DNA of 64,000 nt from Rhodobacter sp. NTK016B (lineage in GTDB: Bacteria; Pseudomonadota; Alphaproteobacteria; Rhodobacterales; Rhodobacteraceae), in the NCBI RefSeq assembly GCF_017303295.1, contig NZ_JAFKOK010000015.1, positions 1 to 64,000 on the forward strand. Direction: 5' to 3'. Positions 42,768 to 53,698 of this stretch are shown here, one piece after another. The notes under the pieces were generated by a model. It saw only the letters and a program-made list of their open reading frames with translations, was not told the origin of the DNA and did not search any database. Position 1 is the stretch's first letter; every line of letters starts with the position of its first letter. The translations under genes and the position numbers were made by a program.

Positions 42768-44738
42768 TCAGATCAGAGAATTTGCAGCTTTGACAACTGC
42801 TTGGGGGGTGATGTTGAAGTGTTCGTACAGGTCGGGTGCCGGGGCCGAGGCGCCGAAACCGTTCATCCCGACAAAGGCGTCGTCGGGCCGCAGGACCGCG
42901 TCCCAGCCCATGCGGATCGCGGCTTCGATCCCGATCCGGGGCGCGTCGCCCAGCGTGGCCGCGCGGTAGGTGTCGGATTGGCGGGCAAAGCGCTCGAAGG
43001 ACGGGGCCGAGACCACGGCGGCGCGGATACCCGCTTCGGCCAGAAGATCGGCGGCGGTGACGGCGATCTCGACCTCGGACCCGGTGGCGATCAGCGTGAC
43101 CTGCCGTTCGCCCGGATCGCGCAAAAGGTAGGCGCCGCGCACGGTCAGGTTCTCATCGGCTTCGACGCGCAGCGTGGGCAGGTTCTGTCGGCTCAGCGCC
43201 AGCAGTACCGGGCCGTCCGTCGCGGCCAAGGCGATTTCCCAGGCTTCGGCGGTTTCGACCGCATCGGCGGGGCGCAGGACCGTCAGGTTGGGAATGGCGC
43301 GCAACGAGGCGAGGATCTCAACCGGCTGGTGCGTCGGGCCGTCTTCGCCCAGACCGATACTGTCATGCGTCATCACGAAGATCGTCGGCACGCCCATCAG
43401 CGCGGCCAGCCGGATCGCAGGACGGGCATAGTCGGCGAAGGCGAGGAACGTGCCGCCATAAGGCCGGAACAGCCCGGCCAGCGCGATTCCGTTCATCGCC
43501 GCCGCCATGCCGTGCTCGCGGATGCCGTAATGCAGGTAGTCGCCACTGAAATCGCCGGGCTTGACGGATGTCTGACCTTTGGTTCGCGTCAGGTTCGATC
43601 CGGTCAGATCCGCCGATCCGCCAATCGTGTAGGGCAAAGCGGTATTCACCACCTGCAATGCCATTTCGCTGGCCTTGCGGGTCGCGACTTTGGGTTTGTC
43701 AGACAATAGGGCGGCCTTGTAGGTCGCCATGGCCTGCGTCAGCGGCGTGGTATCGTGCTGGCACAGCCGGTCGAATTCCGCGCGCCGGGGGGACGCAGTG
43801 CGCCGGGCTTCCCAAGCCTCGCGCGCCTCGCGGCCCCGCCGTGCGATCCGAGACCAGGCGGCATAGACGGAATCGGGGATCTCGAACGGCGCGTGATCCC
43901 ATTCCAGCGCCTTGCGGGTGGCGGCGATTTCGTCGATGCCAAGCGGCGCACCGTGCACGTCGTGGCTGCCCTGCTTGCCGGGGGCGCCGAAGCCGATCAC
44001 CGTGCGGCAAGCGATGAGCGAGGGGCGGGTGTCCTTGCGCGCGGCCTCGATCGCATCGGCGATCTCCGTCGGAGTATGCCCGTCGCAGGCCAGCACATGC
44101 CAGCCCGACGCCGCGAAGCGTGCGCGCTGATCGGTCGAGGTGGACAGGTCCGTATCCCCGTCGATGGTGATCCCGTTATCGTCCCACAGGACGATAAGTT
44201 GCCCGAGCCCCAGATGCCCGGCCAGATCGATTGCCTCCTGACTGACGCCCTCCATCAGGCAGCCGTCGCCGGCGATGACATAGGTGTAATGCTCGATCAG
44301 ATCTGGGAAGCGCGCGTTAGCCAGCCTCTCGGACAGCGCCATGCCGACGGCGGTGGCGATGCCCTGACCCAGCGGGCCGGTGGTCATCTCGATCCCTTTG
44401 GCATGGCCGTATTCGGGGTGCCCAGCGGTGCGGCTGCCGAGCTGACGGAAGGCGCTAAGCTGGTCCATGCCCATGTCTTCATAGCCCAGCAGGTGATGAA
44501 TCGCGTAAAGCAGCATCGAGCCGTGGCCCGCCGACAGCACGAAACGGTCGCGGTTGGGCCAGTCGGGCATGGACGGGTCGAGCGTGACGAAGCGGTTGAA
44601 CAACACGCTGGCCACGTCGGCCATGCCCATCGGCATCCCGGGATGGCCCGATTTCGCGGCCTCGACCGCGTCCATGGCCAGCGCCCGGATGGCGTTGGCC
44701 ATCATACGCTCACCGGCGGGGGGGATCTGTGCGGTCAT
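42768..44738 (-). CDS. cbbT: Transketolase
   Basis: A 656-residue ThDP enzyme. The N-terminal half has [12 protein letters not shown] near 35, [13 protein letters not shown] near 153 and the ThDP motif ending in [10 protein letters not shown]. The C-terminal half has [17 protein letters not shown] and [18 protein letters not shown]. It moves two-carbon units to regenerate ribulose-5-P. A clear GGAGG ribosome site lies upstream of the start. Confidence 0.96.
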   Translation of the reverse strand: MTAQIPPAGERMMANAIRALAMDAVEAAKSGHPGMPMGMADVASVLFNRFVTLDPSMPDWPNRDRFVLSAGHGSMLLYAIHHLLGYEDMGMDQLSAFRQLGSRTAGHPEYGHAKGIEMTTGPLGQGIATAVGMALSERLANARFPDLIEHYTYVIAGDGCLMEGVSQEAIDLAGHLGLGQLIVLWDDNGITIDGDTDLSTSTDQRARFAASGWHVLACDGHTPTEIADAIEAARKDTRPSLIACRTVIGFGAPGKQGSHDVHGAPLGIDEIAATRKALEWDHAPFEIPDSVYAAWSRIARRGREAREAWEARRTASPRRAEFDRLCQHDTTPLTQAMATYKAALLSDKPKVATRKASEMALQVVNTALPYTIGGSADLTGSNLTRTKGQTSVKPGDFSGDYLHYGIREHGMAAAMNGIALAGLFRPYGGTFLAFADYARPAIRLAALMGVPTIFVMTHDSIGLGEDGPTHQPVEILASLRAIPNLTVLRPADAVETAEAWEIALAATDGPVLLALSRQNLPTLRVEADENLTVRGAYLLRDPGERQVTLIATGSEVEIAVTAADLLAEAGIRAAVVSAPSFERFARQSDTYRAATLGDAPRIGIEAAIRMGWDAVLRPDDAFVGMNGFGASAPAPDLYEHFNITPQAVVKAANSLI

Positions 44739-44750
44739 GGAAAAACCTCC

Positions 44751-45626
44751 TTACCGGATCTTGCGCGCGGTCGAGACCAGACGCTCGATCAGCGGGGTGA
44801 GGATCAGCTGCATCGCCAGATCCTGCTTGTTGCCGGGGATCACGATGGAATTGGCGCGCGTCATCCACGAGCCGTTGATCATCGAGGTGAGATAGGGAAA
44901 ATCGATTCCGCGCGGGTTCTTGAACCGGATCACCACGAGGCTTTCATCGGGCGTCGGGATCCAGCGGGCGATGAACGGGTTCGAGGTATCGACCACCGGC
45001 ACGCGCTGGAAATTGATGTCGGTTTCCGAGAATTGCGGCACGATGCAATGCACATAGGCATGCATCCGGCGCAGGATGACATCGGTCACGGCCTCGGTCG
45101 AATAGCCCCGCGCGGCACGGTCGCGGTGGATCTTCTGGGTCCATTCAAGGTTGATGACCGGCACCACCCCGATCTTCAGATCCGCATGGGTGACAAGGTT
45201 CACGCTTTCATTGGCGACCGCACCGTGCAGCCCTTCGTAGAACAGCAGGTCCGATCCGTTGGCAAAGGGTGCCCAGGCGGTGAATTCGCCCGCCGGCACG
45301 CCGTGGCGCTCAGCCTCGGTCGCATCGTGGATATAGTGGCGGGTGCGCCCGCTGCCGGTCTCGCCGTATTCGCGAAACACCCGCTCAAGCTCGCCCAGCT
45401 CGTTGGCCTCATAGCTGAAATGCGAAAAGGTCTGATCGCCCTCGGCATAGCGCCGCGCCAGTTCCTCGCGCATTTCGGCGCGGTTGTAGCGGTGAAAGGC
45501 GTCGCCTTCGATGGAGACCGCGTTGATGCCCTCGCGCCGGAAGATCTGGTCGAAGGTCGCCTTGACCGTCGAGGTGCCCGCGCCCGACGAGCCGGTGACG
45601 CTGATGATCGGGTGTTTCTTGCTCAT
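44751..45626 (-). CDS. cbbP: Phosphoribulokinase
   Basis: A 291-residue class I proteobacterial phosphoribulokinase. The P-loop is [12 protein letters not shown] (residues 10-21), substrate residues lie in [10 protein letters not shown] near 37, and [15 protein letters not shown] follows later. It makes ribulose-1,5-bisphosphate from ribulose-5-P and ATP. ATG overlaps the cbbF stop; the frame open further upstream is not homologous. Confidence 0.96.
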   Translation of the reverse strand: MSKKHPIISVTGSSGAGTSTVKATFDQIFRREGINAVSIEGDAFHRYNRAEMREELARRYAEGDQTFSHFSYEANELGELERVFREYGETGSGRTRHYIHDATEAERHGVPAGEFTAWAPFANGSDLLFYEGLHGAVANESVNLVTHADLKIGVVPVINLEWTQKIHRDRAARGYSTEAVTDVILRRMHAYVHCIVPQFSETDINFQRVPVVDTSNPFIARWIPTPDESLVVIRFKNPRGIDFPYLTSMINGSWMTRANSIVIPGNKQDLAMQLILTPLIERLVSTARKIR

Positions 45627-46633
45627 GTGCCGCTCCGGAAAAGGCCGCGCGTGGCAAACAGCGCCGAGGTCTCGGAGCGCGGCAGGTCGTGATAGGTGGC
45701 CACGCGCGCGACCTTGTTGGCCGAGCCGAAGACGAAGGGCGTGCGGGCGTGAAGCTGTTGGGGACGGAGCGACAGAACCGGATCGACGCCATCGGTCGCG
45801 CGTCCGCCCGCCTTTTCGATCAGAAAGCCGATGGGCGCGCATTCATAGACCAGCCGCAGCCGGCCCGCCTGATAGCCCGGACGCGCGTCGCCGGGATAGA
45901 GGAAGATCCCGCCCCGCGTCAGGATGCGGTGCGTTTCGGCCACCAGCGAGGCGATCCAGCGCATGTTGAAATTGCGTCCCGCCGGGCCTTCAGTGCCCGC
46001 GACGCGGTCGTCGATATAGGCGCGGATCGGCGCGTCCCAGTGGCGGTAATTCGAGGCGTTGATCGCGTATTCGGTGGATTCGGGCACGATCGCGGGCAGG
46101 GGGCCGGTCAGCCGGAAGCGCTGCGTGTCGGGGTCGAGGACGTATTTCACCGGCACGTCGCCAAAACTGACCACCAGCGCGCATTGCGGCCCGAAAATCG
46201 CGTAGCCCGCCGCCAGCAGCTCGGAACCGGGGCGCAGCACGCTGGCCTCGCCCGTATCGGCGGCCTTGTGAAGGCCGAAGATCGTGCCGATCGACACGTT
46301 GGTGTCGATGTTCGACGACCCGTCCAGCGGGTCGATCACCAGCGCTAGATGGCCTGCGGGATTGGCCTCGACCACGCTGTCCTGTTCCTCGGACGCGTAA
46401 TAACGTACGTCGCTGTCGCGAAGGGCGGACAAAAAGGCCTCGTCCGCGATGACGTCGAGCGCTTTCTGCGCGTCGCCGTCGCTGTTGGTCCCCGCACTGG
46501 CCCCTAGCGCCTCATCCAGACCGCCGCGCTGGATGCGGCGGGCGAGGGCGGCGGCGAGACCGGCGAGGCGGTCGACGACGGATGCAAGATCGGGCCGGGT
46601 GCCCGCGGGCACCGCGTCGAGTGTGGTCAGCAT
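45623..46633 (-). CDS. cbbF: Class I fructose-1,6-bisphosphatase
   Basis: A 336-residue FBPase. Family elements: [19 protein letters not shown] near 105 (metal-binding DPLDGSS), YFGDVP-like [11 protein letters not shown], and [24 protein letters not shown] near 263. It is the first gene of the nine-gene cbb operon and diverges from the first cbbR gene. Confidence 0.96.
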   Translation of the reverse strand: MLTTLDAVPAGTRPDLASVVDRLAGLAAALARRIQRGGLDEALGASAGTNSDGDAQKALDVIADEAFLSALRDSDVRYYASEEQDSVVEANPAGHLALVIDPLDGSSNIDTNVSIGTIFGLHKAADTGEASVLRPGSELLAAGYAIFGPQCALVVSFGDVPVKYVLDPDTQRFRLTGPLPAIVPESTEYAINASNYRHWDAPIRAYIDDRVAGTEGPAGRNFNMRWIASLVAETHRILTRGGIFLYPGDARPGYQAGRLRLVYECAPIGFLIEKAGGRATDGVDPVLSLRPQQLHARTPFVFGSANKVARVATYHDLPRSETSALFATRGLFRSGT

Positions 46634-46687
46634 GACATGATCCTCCCAGATCGGCCCTTGCGCCGGGCAGGGCCGGGGCGAGAAGGC

Positions 46688-46744
46688 TTGACAGGACCAT
46701 GCCTCGCAGCAAGATTTAGGGAAATTTAAAAATTAGGAAATCTT
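46688..46744. promoter_or_regulatory. cbbF-cbbR intergenic control region
   Basis: The 126-bp divergent gap holds a perfect TTGACA (46688-46693) that could be the -35 of the plus-strand cbbR. Next comes an AT-rich dyad AAGATTT (46711-46717)/AAATCTT (46738-46744), with TTAGG repeated directly at 46716-46720 and 46733-46737. The pattern of dyad plus direct repeats is what a LysR/CbbR tetramer would cover. Confidence 0.55.
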
Positions 46745-46759
46745 GTTCAGGAATTTTGA

Positions 46760-47695
46760 ATGCCCCGTCTGGACGCCGTGACTCTCAAGCAATTGCGCGC
46801 GCTGATCGCCGTGGCGGATCATCGCTCGCTGACCGATGCCGCCGCCGAACAGCGCCTGTCCACGCCTGCAATTCACAGCCAGATCAAGGGCTTGGAGCAG
46901 GCGGTGGGGCGCCCCCTGTTGACCCGCCCGTCCGAAGGCGCGGCTTTCCTGCCCACGCCTGAAGGCGCCGTCCTGCTGGAGATCGCGCGCCGCATGACAG
47001 CCCTTTTGTCGCAGGCAGGCGATCAGATCCGCGCGCTGGGGGCCGGGATGGCAGGGCATGTGACCATCGGCACGGTCTCGACCGCGAAATATTTCGCGCC
47101 GCATCTGGTGGCGATGCTCAACCGCGCCTGCCCGGATATCGAGATCGCGCTGAGGGTTGCCAACCGCTCCGACACGCTGGCGGATCTGGCGCGCGGGGAA
47201 TACGATCTGGCGATCATGGGCCGCCCGCCGCGTGACTTCCTGCAAAACGCGATGCCTCTGGGGCCGCATCCGCATGGCGTCATCGTGCCGCCGGGCCACG
47301 CTTTGGCAGGGCAGGATGGCTTTGACCCCGCGCGGCTTCTGGATGAGCGGTTCCTGTCGCGCGAGCCGGGATCGGGCACGCGGCTGTTGATGGAGCGGTT
47401 CCTTGACCGGATGGGCGAGAGTGTCCCGCCGAAACTGATCGAGATGGATTCCAACGAGACGATCAAGCAGGCGGTGATCGCCGGGCTGGGCGTCGCGTTC
47501 CTGAGCCTGCACACGGTGGTCGAGGAACTGCGCGCCGGACGGTTGGTGCTGCTCAGGGGGCAGGGGCTGCCGGTGATGCGGCATTGGTACCTGATCGTGC
47601 CGGGGGGCGCGCCTTCGGCGGCCGCGCAGCGGATCGCGGCGCAGATCACCGGGCTGAACGGGGCCTATTTCCCCGATCTGGGCGTCAACGGGTGA
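46760..47695 (+). CDS. cbbR: LysR-family Calvin cycle regulator (CbbR-like)
   Basis: A 311-residue LysR protein. HTH at about residues 8-65 (SLTDAAAEQRLSTPAIHSQI). The effector domain has CbbR-typical segments VTIGTVSTAKYFAPHLVAML, FLSREPGSGTR and MRHWYLIV near the C-terminus. It diverges from cbbF, so it probably controls the cbbF-Y operon. A second, different CbbR gene lies at 52763. The last 11 bp overlap the convergent cbbO gene. Confidence 0.9.
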   Translation: MPRLDAVTLKQLRALIAVADHRSLTDAAAEQRLSTPAIHSQIKGLEQAVGRPLLTRPSEGAAFLPTPEGAVLLEIARRMTALLSQAGDQIRALGAGMAGHVTIGTVSTAKYFAPHLVAMLNRACPDIEIALRVANRSDTLADLARGEYDLAIMGRPPRDFLQNAMPLGPHPHGVIVPPGHALAGQDGFDPARLLDERFLSREPGSGTRLLMERFLDRMGESVPPKLIEMDSNETIKQAVIAGLGVAFLSLHTVVEELRAGRLVLLRGQGLPVMRHWYLIVPGGAPSAAAQRIAAQITGLNGAYFPDLGVNG

Positions 47696-49943
47696 GCGCA
47701 GCGTAAAGCTGGGGCAGCCGTTCGGGCAGACGCTCGACCCGGTCGAGCACCAGCGCGTTGCGCGCGCCGAAAATGCACTGGACATAGGCATCCGCGCCCG
47801 GATCGAGCGACAGGCAGAAAGGCGTCACGCCCGCACGCGCGGCTTCTTCAACGGCACGTCGGGCATCGGCGCGCAAATAGAGCGGGTCTTTGACGTCGAT
47901 ATCGGCGGGTGCGCCGTCGGTGAGGACCAGCATCAGCTTGCGGGTGGCTTTCACCCGCGACAGGTGATGCGTCGCATGGCGGATCGCCGCGCCCATCCGC
48001 GTGCTCAGCCGTCCCGTCGCCCCCATCAGCCGCGCCTTGGCGGTATCGTCCCACGGCGCGGTGAAATCCTTGAAGCGGCCGTAATACACCTTGCTGCGCC
48101 CGTCCGAATGGAAACCATGGATCGCGAAACTGTCGCCGACGCGGTGGATTGCCTCGGCCAGCAGCACGCAGGCCGATTGCGTCAGGGCCAGCACCGTCTC
48201 GCCGCCCTCGGTTGGATCGTTGGTGGACTCGCTCAGGTCCAGAAGCACCATCACCGCCGTGTCGCGCGTCTTGCGCTCGAGCCGCATCATCACCCGGGGG
48301 TCGGGTTGACGGCACTGCCGCAGGTCGATGGTGGCGGCGATGGCGGCGTTCAGATCCAGCTCGTCGCCGTCTTCGAGCTTGCGGATGCGCTGCGTGCCTT
48401 GCGGGCGCATCGCGTCGAGCCGGTGGCGCAGACGCTCCATCACCTTACGATGGGTGTCGAGGATCGCAACCGCGCGCGCCGGGTCGCCCAGCTTCGGGCG
48501 CTGTTCCAGGACCGTGGCCCAGGCCGGGCGCATCAATTGCAGTTTGTGGTCGAACTCGTCATAGGGCATCGGCGGCGCGACCGGCTCCTTGCCCTCGCGC
48601 GCGTTGAAACTGGTGCCGTCATCGTCGAAGAATTCCTGCGACTGCACCCAGATTTCCTGCGCATCCTCACCCGCTGTTTCAACTTCGACCTCGTTGACCA
48701 TCTCGGTGACCGAGACGTATTTGCGGATCTGCGGCGCTTGCGCCGGCGCGGTGTCAAAGTCGAGCTCTTCGAAGTCCCACAGCACCCTGTTGTCGCAGCG
48801 ATAGGGGCAGGAGGGCTGATCGGCATGGGGCGAAAACGGCTGCCCCGCCAACCGTTTGGCCAGCGCCAGTCCAAGCTGGGTCGAGATGTCAGGCAATTGA
48901 AAGTCAGACTTTATTAATTCTGTTTTTATCCAGAGCGTTAAATCATCGCTTTTGTCGATGTTCTCATCCAGAAGTGCCAGCGCGATCCGGTCCAGAATTC
49001 CGCCGATACCGGCGCGATCGGGCGAATGGAACGGTGCCCAGAGATCGCGCAGGCGAGGGAAGCGGCGGATCGCCAGTGCCTCGGCACGCGCGTCCTCGAT
49101 CAGGCCGACGCAGGTGGCCTGCAGGGCATTCAGCCCCTCGGCCTGAAACGGTGTTCGCAGGCAGGCGAGATGCGCGGCCAGATGCGCAACCTGCGCGCGG
49201 TAGAGATCGAGCGCAGACAGGCCCTGCCAATCGTCCAGCGCATCGGGCAGATGCAGGGCGTGGTGCTCGACGAAAGGGCGCAGCCCTTCGCGGCTTTCGA
49301 AATCGCCCGCCGTCGGCACCAGCAGAAAGTCGCGGCCCCAGAGCGCGCGCAGGTACATCCCAAGCCGCCGCTGCATATCGACCAGCAAGAGGCCCTTGCG
49401 CTCGCGCTTCAAGACGCCCTGCGACTCGGCAGAAGCGAGGGTGAAGTATCGCTCGAGCGCGGGATAATCGGAGCGATGCGCCTCGGCACCCCAATCGGCC
49501 CAGCGGCGCAAGCCCCCCAGCGTCAACCCGTCGAGCAACTCGGCCAGATGGTCCAGCATCGGTCTGAGCGCGCGCGGCGCGCGGCCCAGCAGATGCTCGA
49601 GAAACCGCAGATAGGCCCGAAACAGCGTCGGGTCGCCCAGTCGCCGGGCGGCCACGGGCGCGGTGGCAAGGATCCGTTCGATGACCGCGCCCGAGGTTCG
49701 CGAGGCAAAGCCAAGGCAGGCAGGCGCCAGATCCGTCAGCGCGTCTTCACCGATCTCGCGCGCGATTTGCGGCGCGGCCTCGATCCAGGCGAGGACAACG
49801 GCCTCGCCGCGCCCCATATCGGCCAGCGCCTGTGCGCCGCGTTCCCAGAGCTCGATCCCGCGCGGCGAGAGGCGGCGGCGGGCGTCCGGTCGCGCGGCGT
49901 CGAGCGCGGCCTGCAGCTCAGAACCAGGTGGCGACAGCAGCAT
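47685..49943 (-). CDS. cbbO: CbbO-type RuBisCO activation protein (VWA domain)
   Basis: A 752-residue NorD/CbbO-family protein. Mostly helical N-terminal region; C-terminal von Willebrand A domain from about residue 560 with the MIDAS motif [11 protein letters not shown] and a later [15 protein letters not shown]. With CbbQ it forms the AAA+ rearrangement machine that releases inhibitory sugar phosphates from form IA or II RuBisCO. The chosen start at 49943 overlaps the cbbQ end by 26 bp. Confidence 0.93.
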   Translation of the reverse strand: MLLSPPGSELQAALDAARPDARRRLSPRGIELWERGAQALADMGRGEAVVLAWIEAAPQIAREIGEDALTDLAPACLGFASRTSGAVIERILATAPVAARRLGDPTLFRAYLRFLEHLLGRAPRALRPMLDHLAELLDGLTLGGLRRWADWGAEAHRSDYPALERYFTLASAESQGVLKRERKGLLLVDMQRRLGMYLRALWGRDFLLVPTAGDFESREGLRPFVEHHALHLPDALDDWQGLSALDLYRAQVAHLAAHLACLRTPFQAEGLNALQATCVGLIEDARAEALAIRRFPRLRDLWAPFHSPDRAGIGGILDRIALALLDENIDKSDDLTLWIKTELIKSDFQLPDISTQLGLALAKRLAGQPFSPHADQPSCPYRCDNRVLWDFEELDFDTAPAQAPQIRKYVSVTEMVNEVEVETAGEDAQEIWVQSQEFFDDDGTSFNAREGKEPVAPPMPYDEFDHKLQLMRPAWATVLEQRPKLGDPARAVAILDTHRKVMERLRHRLDAMRPQGTQRIRKLEDGDELDLNAAIAATIDLRQCRQPDPRVMMRLERKTRDTAVMVLLDLSESTNDPTEGGETVLALTQSACVLLAEAIHRVGDSFAIHGFHSDGRSKVYYGRFKDFTAPWDDTAKARLMGATGRLSTRMGAAIRHATHHLSRVKATRKLMLVLTDGAPADIDVKDPLYLRADARRAVEEAARAGVTPFCLSLDPGADAYVQCIFGARNALVLDRVERLPERLPQLYAALTR

Positions 49944-50733
49944 CGAGCGCGTCCCGCATGTCCGGATCGTCGGTGACGGGGCAGCTGAGCGCCATCGAAC
50001 AGGCGGCGCGCGGCGCCACGCCGGCCGCGATCAGTCGGCCCGCATGGATCAGCATCCGCGTGGACAGTCCTTCGTCCAGCCCGTGACCCTTGAGATTGCG
50101 CGCGCGGGCGCCGATCTCGACGAGTTTTTCCGCGATCTCGGGATCGACCGCGCTTTCATGCGCGACGATGGCGATCTCGGTCGCGGCGTCGGGCCATGTG
50201 AAATCCAGTGCGCCGAAGCGCTGCTTGGTGGATTGCTTGAGATCCTTCATCAGCGACTGGTAGCCGGGGTTATAGCTGATGACCAAAAGGAAATCGGGAT
50301 GCGCGCGCAGCAATTCCCCTTTCTTTTCAAGCGGCAGGACACGGCGATCGTCGGTCAGCGGGTGGATCGCGACGGTGGTGTCCTGCCGGGCCTCGACCAC
50401 CTCGTCGAGATAGCAGATCGCCCCGTGGCGCGCGGCGAAGGTGAGCGGGCCGTCCTGCCAGCGCGTGCCCTCGGCATCGAGCAGGAAGCGCCCCACGAGA
50501 TCCGAGGCCGTCATGTCCTCGTTGCAGGCCACGGTGACCAGCGGGCGCCCGAGCGCCCAGGCCATGTGCTCGACAAAGCGGGTCTTGCCGCAGCCGGTCG
50601 GGCCTTTCAGCATGACGGGCATCCGCGCGGCCCAGGCAGCGGTGAACAGCGCCACCTCGTCGCCCACGGGCCGGTAAAAGGGTTCGTCCGCGATCCGGTG
50701 CGGATCGAGCGGGTTGTCGGCTGAATCTTTCAT
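49918..50733 (-). CDS. cbbQ: CbbQ AAA+ ATPase, RuBisCO activase component
   Basis: A 271-residue MoxR/NorQ-type AAA+ ATPase. Walker A is [12 protein letters not shown] at about residues 38-49, Walker B is [13 protein letters not shown] near 104, and the sensor region is VISYNPGYQ near 145. It powers CbbO-dependent remodelling of RuBisCO. It follows cbbS after an 80-bp gap that holds a long hairpin, placing it in the cbbLSQO operon. Confidence 0.95.
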   Translation of the reverse strand: MKDSADNPLDPHRIADEPFYRPVGDEVALFTAAWAARMPVMLKGPTGCGKTRFVEHMAWALGRPLVTVACNEDMTASDLVGRFLLDAEGTRWQDGPLTFAARHGAICYLDEVVEARQDTTVAIHPLTDDRRVLPLEKKGELLRAHPDFLLVISYNPGYQSLMKDLKQSTKQRFGALDFTWPDAATEIAIVAHESAVDPEIAEKLVEIGARARNLKGHGLDEGLSTRMLIHAGRLIAAGVAPRAACSMALSCPVTDDPDMRDALDAAVATWF

Positions 50734-50750
50734 CTTTTCCCCCGTTCGGG

Positions 50751-50793
50751 GGGCGGGCCACGCAGCAGAGAGAGGGAAACCCGTGGCCCGCCC
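50751..50793 (-). other. Long hairpin between cbbS and cbbQ
   Basis: GGGCGGGCCACG (50751-50762) pairs perfectly with CGTGGCCCGCCC (50782-50793), a 12-bp stem with a 19-nt loop. No U tract follows. It probably stabilises the cbbLS part of the transcript or partly terminates it, giving more RuBisCO than CbbQ/CbbO. Confidence 0.65.
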
Positions 50794-50813
50794 GGCTCAG
50801 GATGCGCGCGCGA

Positions 50814-51167
50814 TCAGACCGGGTCGCCCCGGTAGACCACCATGTTGGCGCCCTGACTTTGGGTGACGTTGTCATAGCCCAACAGCCGCACATGGTTGCC
50901 CGGATTGGCGTCATGGCAGGCGTCAAGCTCGGCGATGATGGCGTCGACATCGGTTTCGCCGAACATCGGCAATTTCCACATGTACCAGTAGTTGGACCCG
51001 GCGAATTGCGGCTCGGTATGCTCAATGGCGGGGTTCCAGCCGTGACGCACGATCCATTCGACCTGTTTGCGGATCTGGGCCTTGGTCATTTCGGGCAGGT
51101 AGGAAAACGTGCCCATCTTGCGGCTGGCGGGATCGGAAAGGCGGGAGGTGTAGTCCTGAACGCTCAT
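50814..51167 (-). CDS. cbbS: RuBisCO small subunit (form I)
   Basis: A 117-residue small subunit with conserved stretches [20 protein letters not shown] near residue 21, [11 protein letters not shown] near 43 and [14 protein letters not shown] near 60. The absence of the C-terminal extension of red-type (form IC/ID) small subunits fits green-like form IA. It lies 73 bp downstream of cbbL. Confidence 0.97.
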   Translation of the reverse strand: MSVQDYTSRLSDPASRKMGTFSYLPEMTKAQIRKQVEWIVRHGWNPAIEHTEPQFAGSNYWYMWKLPMFGETDVDAIIAELDACHDANPGNHVRLLGYDNVTQSQGANMVVYRGDPV

Positions 51168-51240
51168 GTTCGGCTCCTTGGGGCGGAAAGGGGCCGGGGT
51201 TCCCCCCGGACCTTCATTTGGGGCAGGTGAGGATGGGGGA

Positions 51241-52671
51241 TCAGCGGTGCTGCACGTCGAGCTTGTCGACAGTGTCGAACTCGAACTTGATTTCCTTCCA
51301 GGTCTCCATCGCGATCTTCAGCTCGGGCGAGTGCTGGGCGGCCTTCATCAGGATGTCCTTGCCTTCGCGTTCAAGCTCGCGCCCCTCGTTGCGGGCCTGC
51401 ACGCAGGCCTCCAGCGCGACGCGGTTGGCAGCCGCGCCGGCGGCATTGCCCCACGGGTGGCCCAGCGTGCCCCCGCCGAATTGCAGGACGCTGTCATTGC
51501 CGAAGATCGCCACCAGCGCCGGCATGTGCCAGACATGGATCCCGCCCGAGGCGACCGGGAACACGCCGGGCATCGCGCCCCAGTCCTGATCGAAGAAGAT
51601 GCCGCGCGCGCGGTCTTCCTTGACGTGGCGGTCGCGCAGAAGGTCGATCCAGCCCAGCGTCGCCTCGCGGTCGCCTTCCAGCTTGCCGACCACGGTGCCC
51701 GAATGCAGGTGATCGCCGCCGAGCAACCGCAACAGCTTGGCCAGCACGCGGAAATTGATGCCGTGGTTCGGGTTGCGGTCGAGCACCGCGTGCATGGCGC
51801 GGTGGACATGCAGCAGCATCCCGTTGTCGCGGCACCATTTCGACAGCGAGTTATGCGCGGCCCAGCCCAGCGTCAGGTAATCCGACATGATGATCGGCGT
51901 GCCCAGTTCCTTGGCGAATTCGGCGCGCTGGAACATGTCCTCGATCGTGGGGGCGGTCACGTTCATATAGTGACCCTTGCGCTCGCCGGTCTCGGCCTCG
52001 GATTTGTCGATCGCTTCCTGACAGAACAGAAACCGGTCGCGCCAGCGCATGAAGGGTTGCGAATTGACGTTCTCATCGTCCTTGGTGAAATCGAGCCCGC
52101 CGCGCAGGCATTCATAGACCGCGCGGCCGTAATTCTTGGCGCTCAGGCCCAGTTTCGGCTTGATCGTGCAGCCCAGAAGCGGGCGGCCATACTTGTCCAT
52201 CTTGTCGCGTTCGACATGGATGCCGTGGGGCGGGCCGAAACAGGTTTTCACGAACCAGATCGGAAAGCGCACGTCTTCGAGCCGCAGCGACCGCACGGCC
52301 TTGAAGCCAAAGACATTGCCCACCAGCGAGGTGAAGACGTTGACGACCGAGCCTTCCTCGAACAGGTCGGCGGGATAGGCCACGAAGGCGTAGAAGGCCT
52401 CGTCATGGCCCGGCACGTCTTCGACGCGGTAGGCGCGGCCCTTGTAGAAATCGAGATCGGTCAGAAGGTCGGTCCAGACCGTCGTCCATGTCCCGGTCGA
52501 GCTTTCTGCGGCGACGGCGGCGGCGGCTTCTTCGCGCGGGACCCCGGCCTGCGGGATCACCTTGAACACGGCCAGCACATCGGTGTCCTTGGGCGTGTAA
52601 TGCGGCTCCCAATAGGTCGAGCGGTAATCCTTCACGCCCGCATCATAGGTCTTCGAGGTCTGAATGTTCAT
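51241..52671 (-). CDS. cbbL: RuBisCO large subunit, green-like form IA
   Basis: A 476-residue large subunit. The N-terminal [18 protein letters not shown] and the sequence around [18 protein letters not shown] are of the green-like (form IA/IB) type. The active site has [16 protein letters not shown] near 175, the carbamylated Lys in [16 protein letters not shown] near 195-210, and loop 6 [10 protein letters not shown] near 330. With CbbQ/CbbO, and no carboxysome genes in the window, it looks like the non-carboxysomal form IAq. It diverges from the second CbbR-like gene. Confidence 0.97.
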   Translation of the reverse strand: MNIQTSKTYDAGVKDYRSTYWEPHYTPKDTDVLAVFKVIPQAGVPREEAAAAVAAESSTGTWTTVWTDLLTDLDFYKGRAYRVEDVPGHDEAFYAFVAYPADLFEEGSVVNVFTSLVGNVFGFKAVRSLRLEDVRFPIWFVKTCFGPPHGIHVERDKMDKYGRPLLGCTIKPKLGLSAKNYGRAVYECLRGGLDFTKDDENVNSQPFMRWRDRFLFCQEAIDKSEAETGERKGHYMNVTAPTIEDMFQRAEFAKELGTPIIMSDYLTLGWAAHNSLSKWCRDNGMLLHVHRAMHAVLDRNPNHGINFRVLAKLLRLLGGDHLHSGTVVGKLEGDREATLGWIDLLRDRHVKEDRARGIFFDQDWGAMPGVFPVASGGIHVWHMPALVAIFGNDSVLQFGGGTLGHPWGNAAGAAANRVALEACVQARNEGRELEREGKDILMKAAQHSPELKIAMETWKEIKFEFDTVDKLDVQHR

Positions 52672-52710
52672 AAGGGGGCTCCTTCCTGAGGGGAGTTAGC
52701 CCGAGCCCGT

Positions 52711-52747
52711 GAATAAAAGAAAATGAATAGTTTTTAGCCTAAGAATA
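52711..52747. promoter_or_regulatory. cbbL-cbbR intergenic control region
   Basis: The 91-bp gap is AT-rich and contains GAATA at 52711, 52725 and 52743 as direct repeats, and the palindrome TTAGCCTAA at 52734-52742. CbbR proteins bind TNA-N7/8-TNA-like motifs, and this is the only space for the cbbL operator. Individual boxes are not certain. Confidence 0.5.
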
Positions 52748-52762
52748 GAGTAATCCATATTC

Positions 52763-53698
52763 ATGCGCTATTCGCTTCGACAAATGCAGATCTTTCAGCA
52801 GGTTGCCGACAGCCTGTCCTATACCCGCGCGGCCGAGGCGCTGAACCTGACGCAGCCCGCCGTCTTCGCGCAGGTGCGCCAGCTTGAAGAGCAGGTCGGC
52901 CAGCCGCTGATCGAACGGTTGGGCAAGCGGCTGTTCCTGACCGAGGCGGGGCAGGCGGTGCTGCAATCGGCGCGCACCATTCTGGGCGAGGTCGACGCGA
53001 TGGAAATGCGGCTGGCCGAGCTGCGCGGACTGGCGCGCGGGCGGCTCAGCCTGGCGGTGGTCTCGACGGCGAAATACGACCTGCCGGCGGTGATCGGAGC
53101 CTTCAGCGCCGCGCATCCCGGGATCGAGGTCGCGCTCACGGTGGGCAACCGGCGCGAATTGCTGGCACGCTTCGCGCAGAATGCCGACGATCTCTATGTT
53201 CTGGGTCAGCCGCCCGAGGGGATCGACGCCGAAGCCGAGATCTATGCCGAAAACCCGCTGGTGGTGGTCGCGCCCAAGGGACATCCGCTGGGCCAGGGGG
53301 GGCGGGCGCTGACGGTGCAGGATCTGGCCGCCTATCCCTTCCTGACGCGCGAAGAGGGGTCCGGCACACGGCGCGCGGTCGAAGCCTGTTTTGCCCAAGG
53401 CGGGGTCGCGCCCAAGGTGCGGATGCAGCTGGGTGCGAACGAGGCGGTGAAGCAGGGGGTGATCGCGGGGCTGGGGCTGAGCGTGCTCAGCCGGGGGACC
53501 GTGGCGCTGGAATTGCGCCACGGCTATCTGCAGGAGCTGCCGGTCGCGGGGTTCCCGCTGATGCGCCATTGGTACGTGGCCTGGCCGCGTGCGCGACGCA
53601 AGTCGCTGGCGGCCGAGGCGTTCCTCGACCGCCTGCGCTCGGGGGCGGGGTCAGTGCCGGGGGCAGTGGTGGCGTCAGTGGCGGCGGTGGCTGGCTAG
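52763..53698 (+). CDS. cbbR: LysR-family Calvin cycle regulator (CbbR), divergent from cbbL
   Basis: A 311-residue CbbR. HTH at about residues 4-62 (SYTRAAEALNLTQPAVFAQV), then LSLAVVSTAKYDLPAVIGAF, FLTREEGSGTRRAVE and LMRHWYVAWP, all CbbR-like. It is clearly diverged from the copy at 46760. The last 24 bp overlap the convergent RND gene; the C-terminal ~20 residues (after LRSGAG) are Ala/Val-rich and unlike the family. Confidence 0.92.
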   Translation: MRYSLRQMQIFQQVADSLSYTRAAEALNLTQPAVFAQVRQLEEQVGQPLIERLGKRLFLTEAGQAVLQSARTILGEVDAMEMRLAELRGLARGRLSLAVVSTAKYDLPAVIGAFSAAHPGIEVALTVGNRRELLARFAQNADDLYVLGQPPEGIDAEAEIYAENPLVVVAPKGHPLGQGGRALTVQDLAAYPFLTREEGSGTRRAVEACFAQGGVAPKVRMQLGANEAVKQGVIAGLGLSVLSRGTVALELRHGYLQELPVAGFPLMRHWYVAWPRARRKSLAAEAFLDRLRSGAGSVPGAVVASVAAVAG

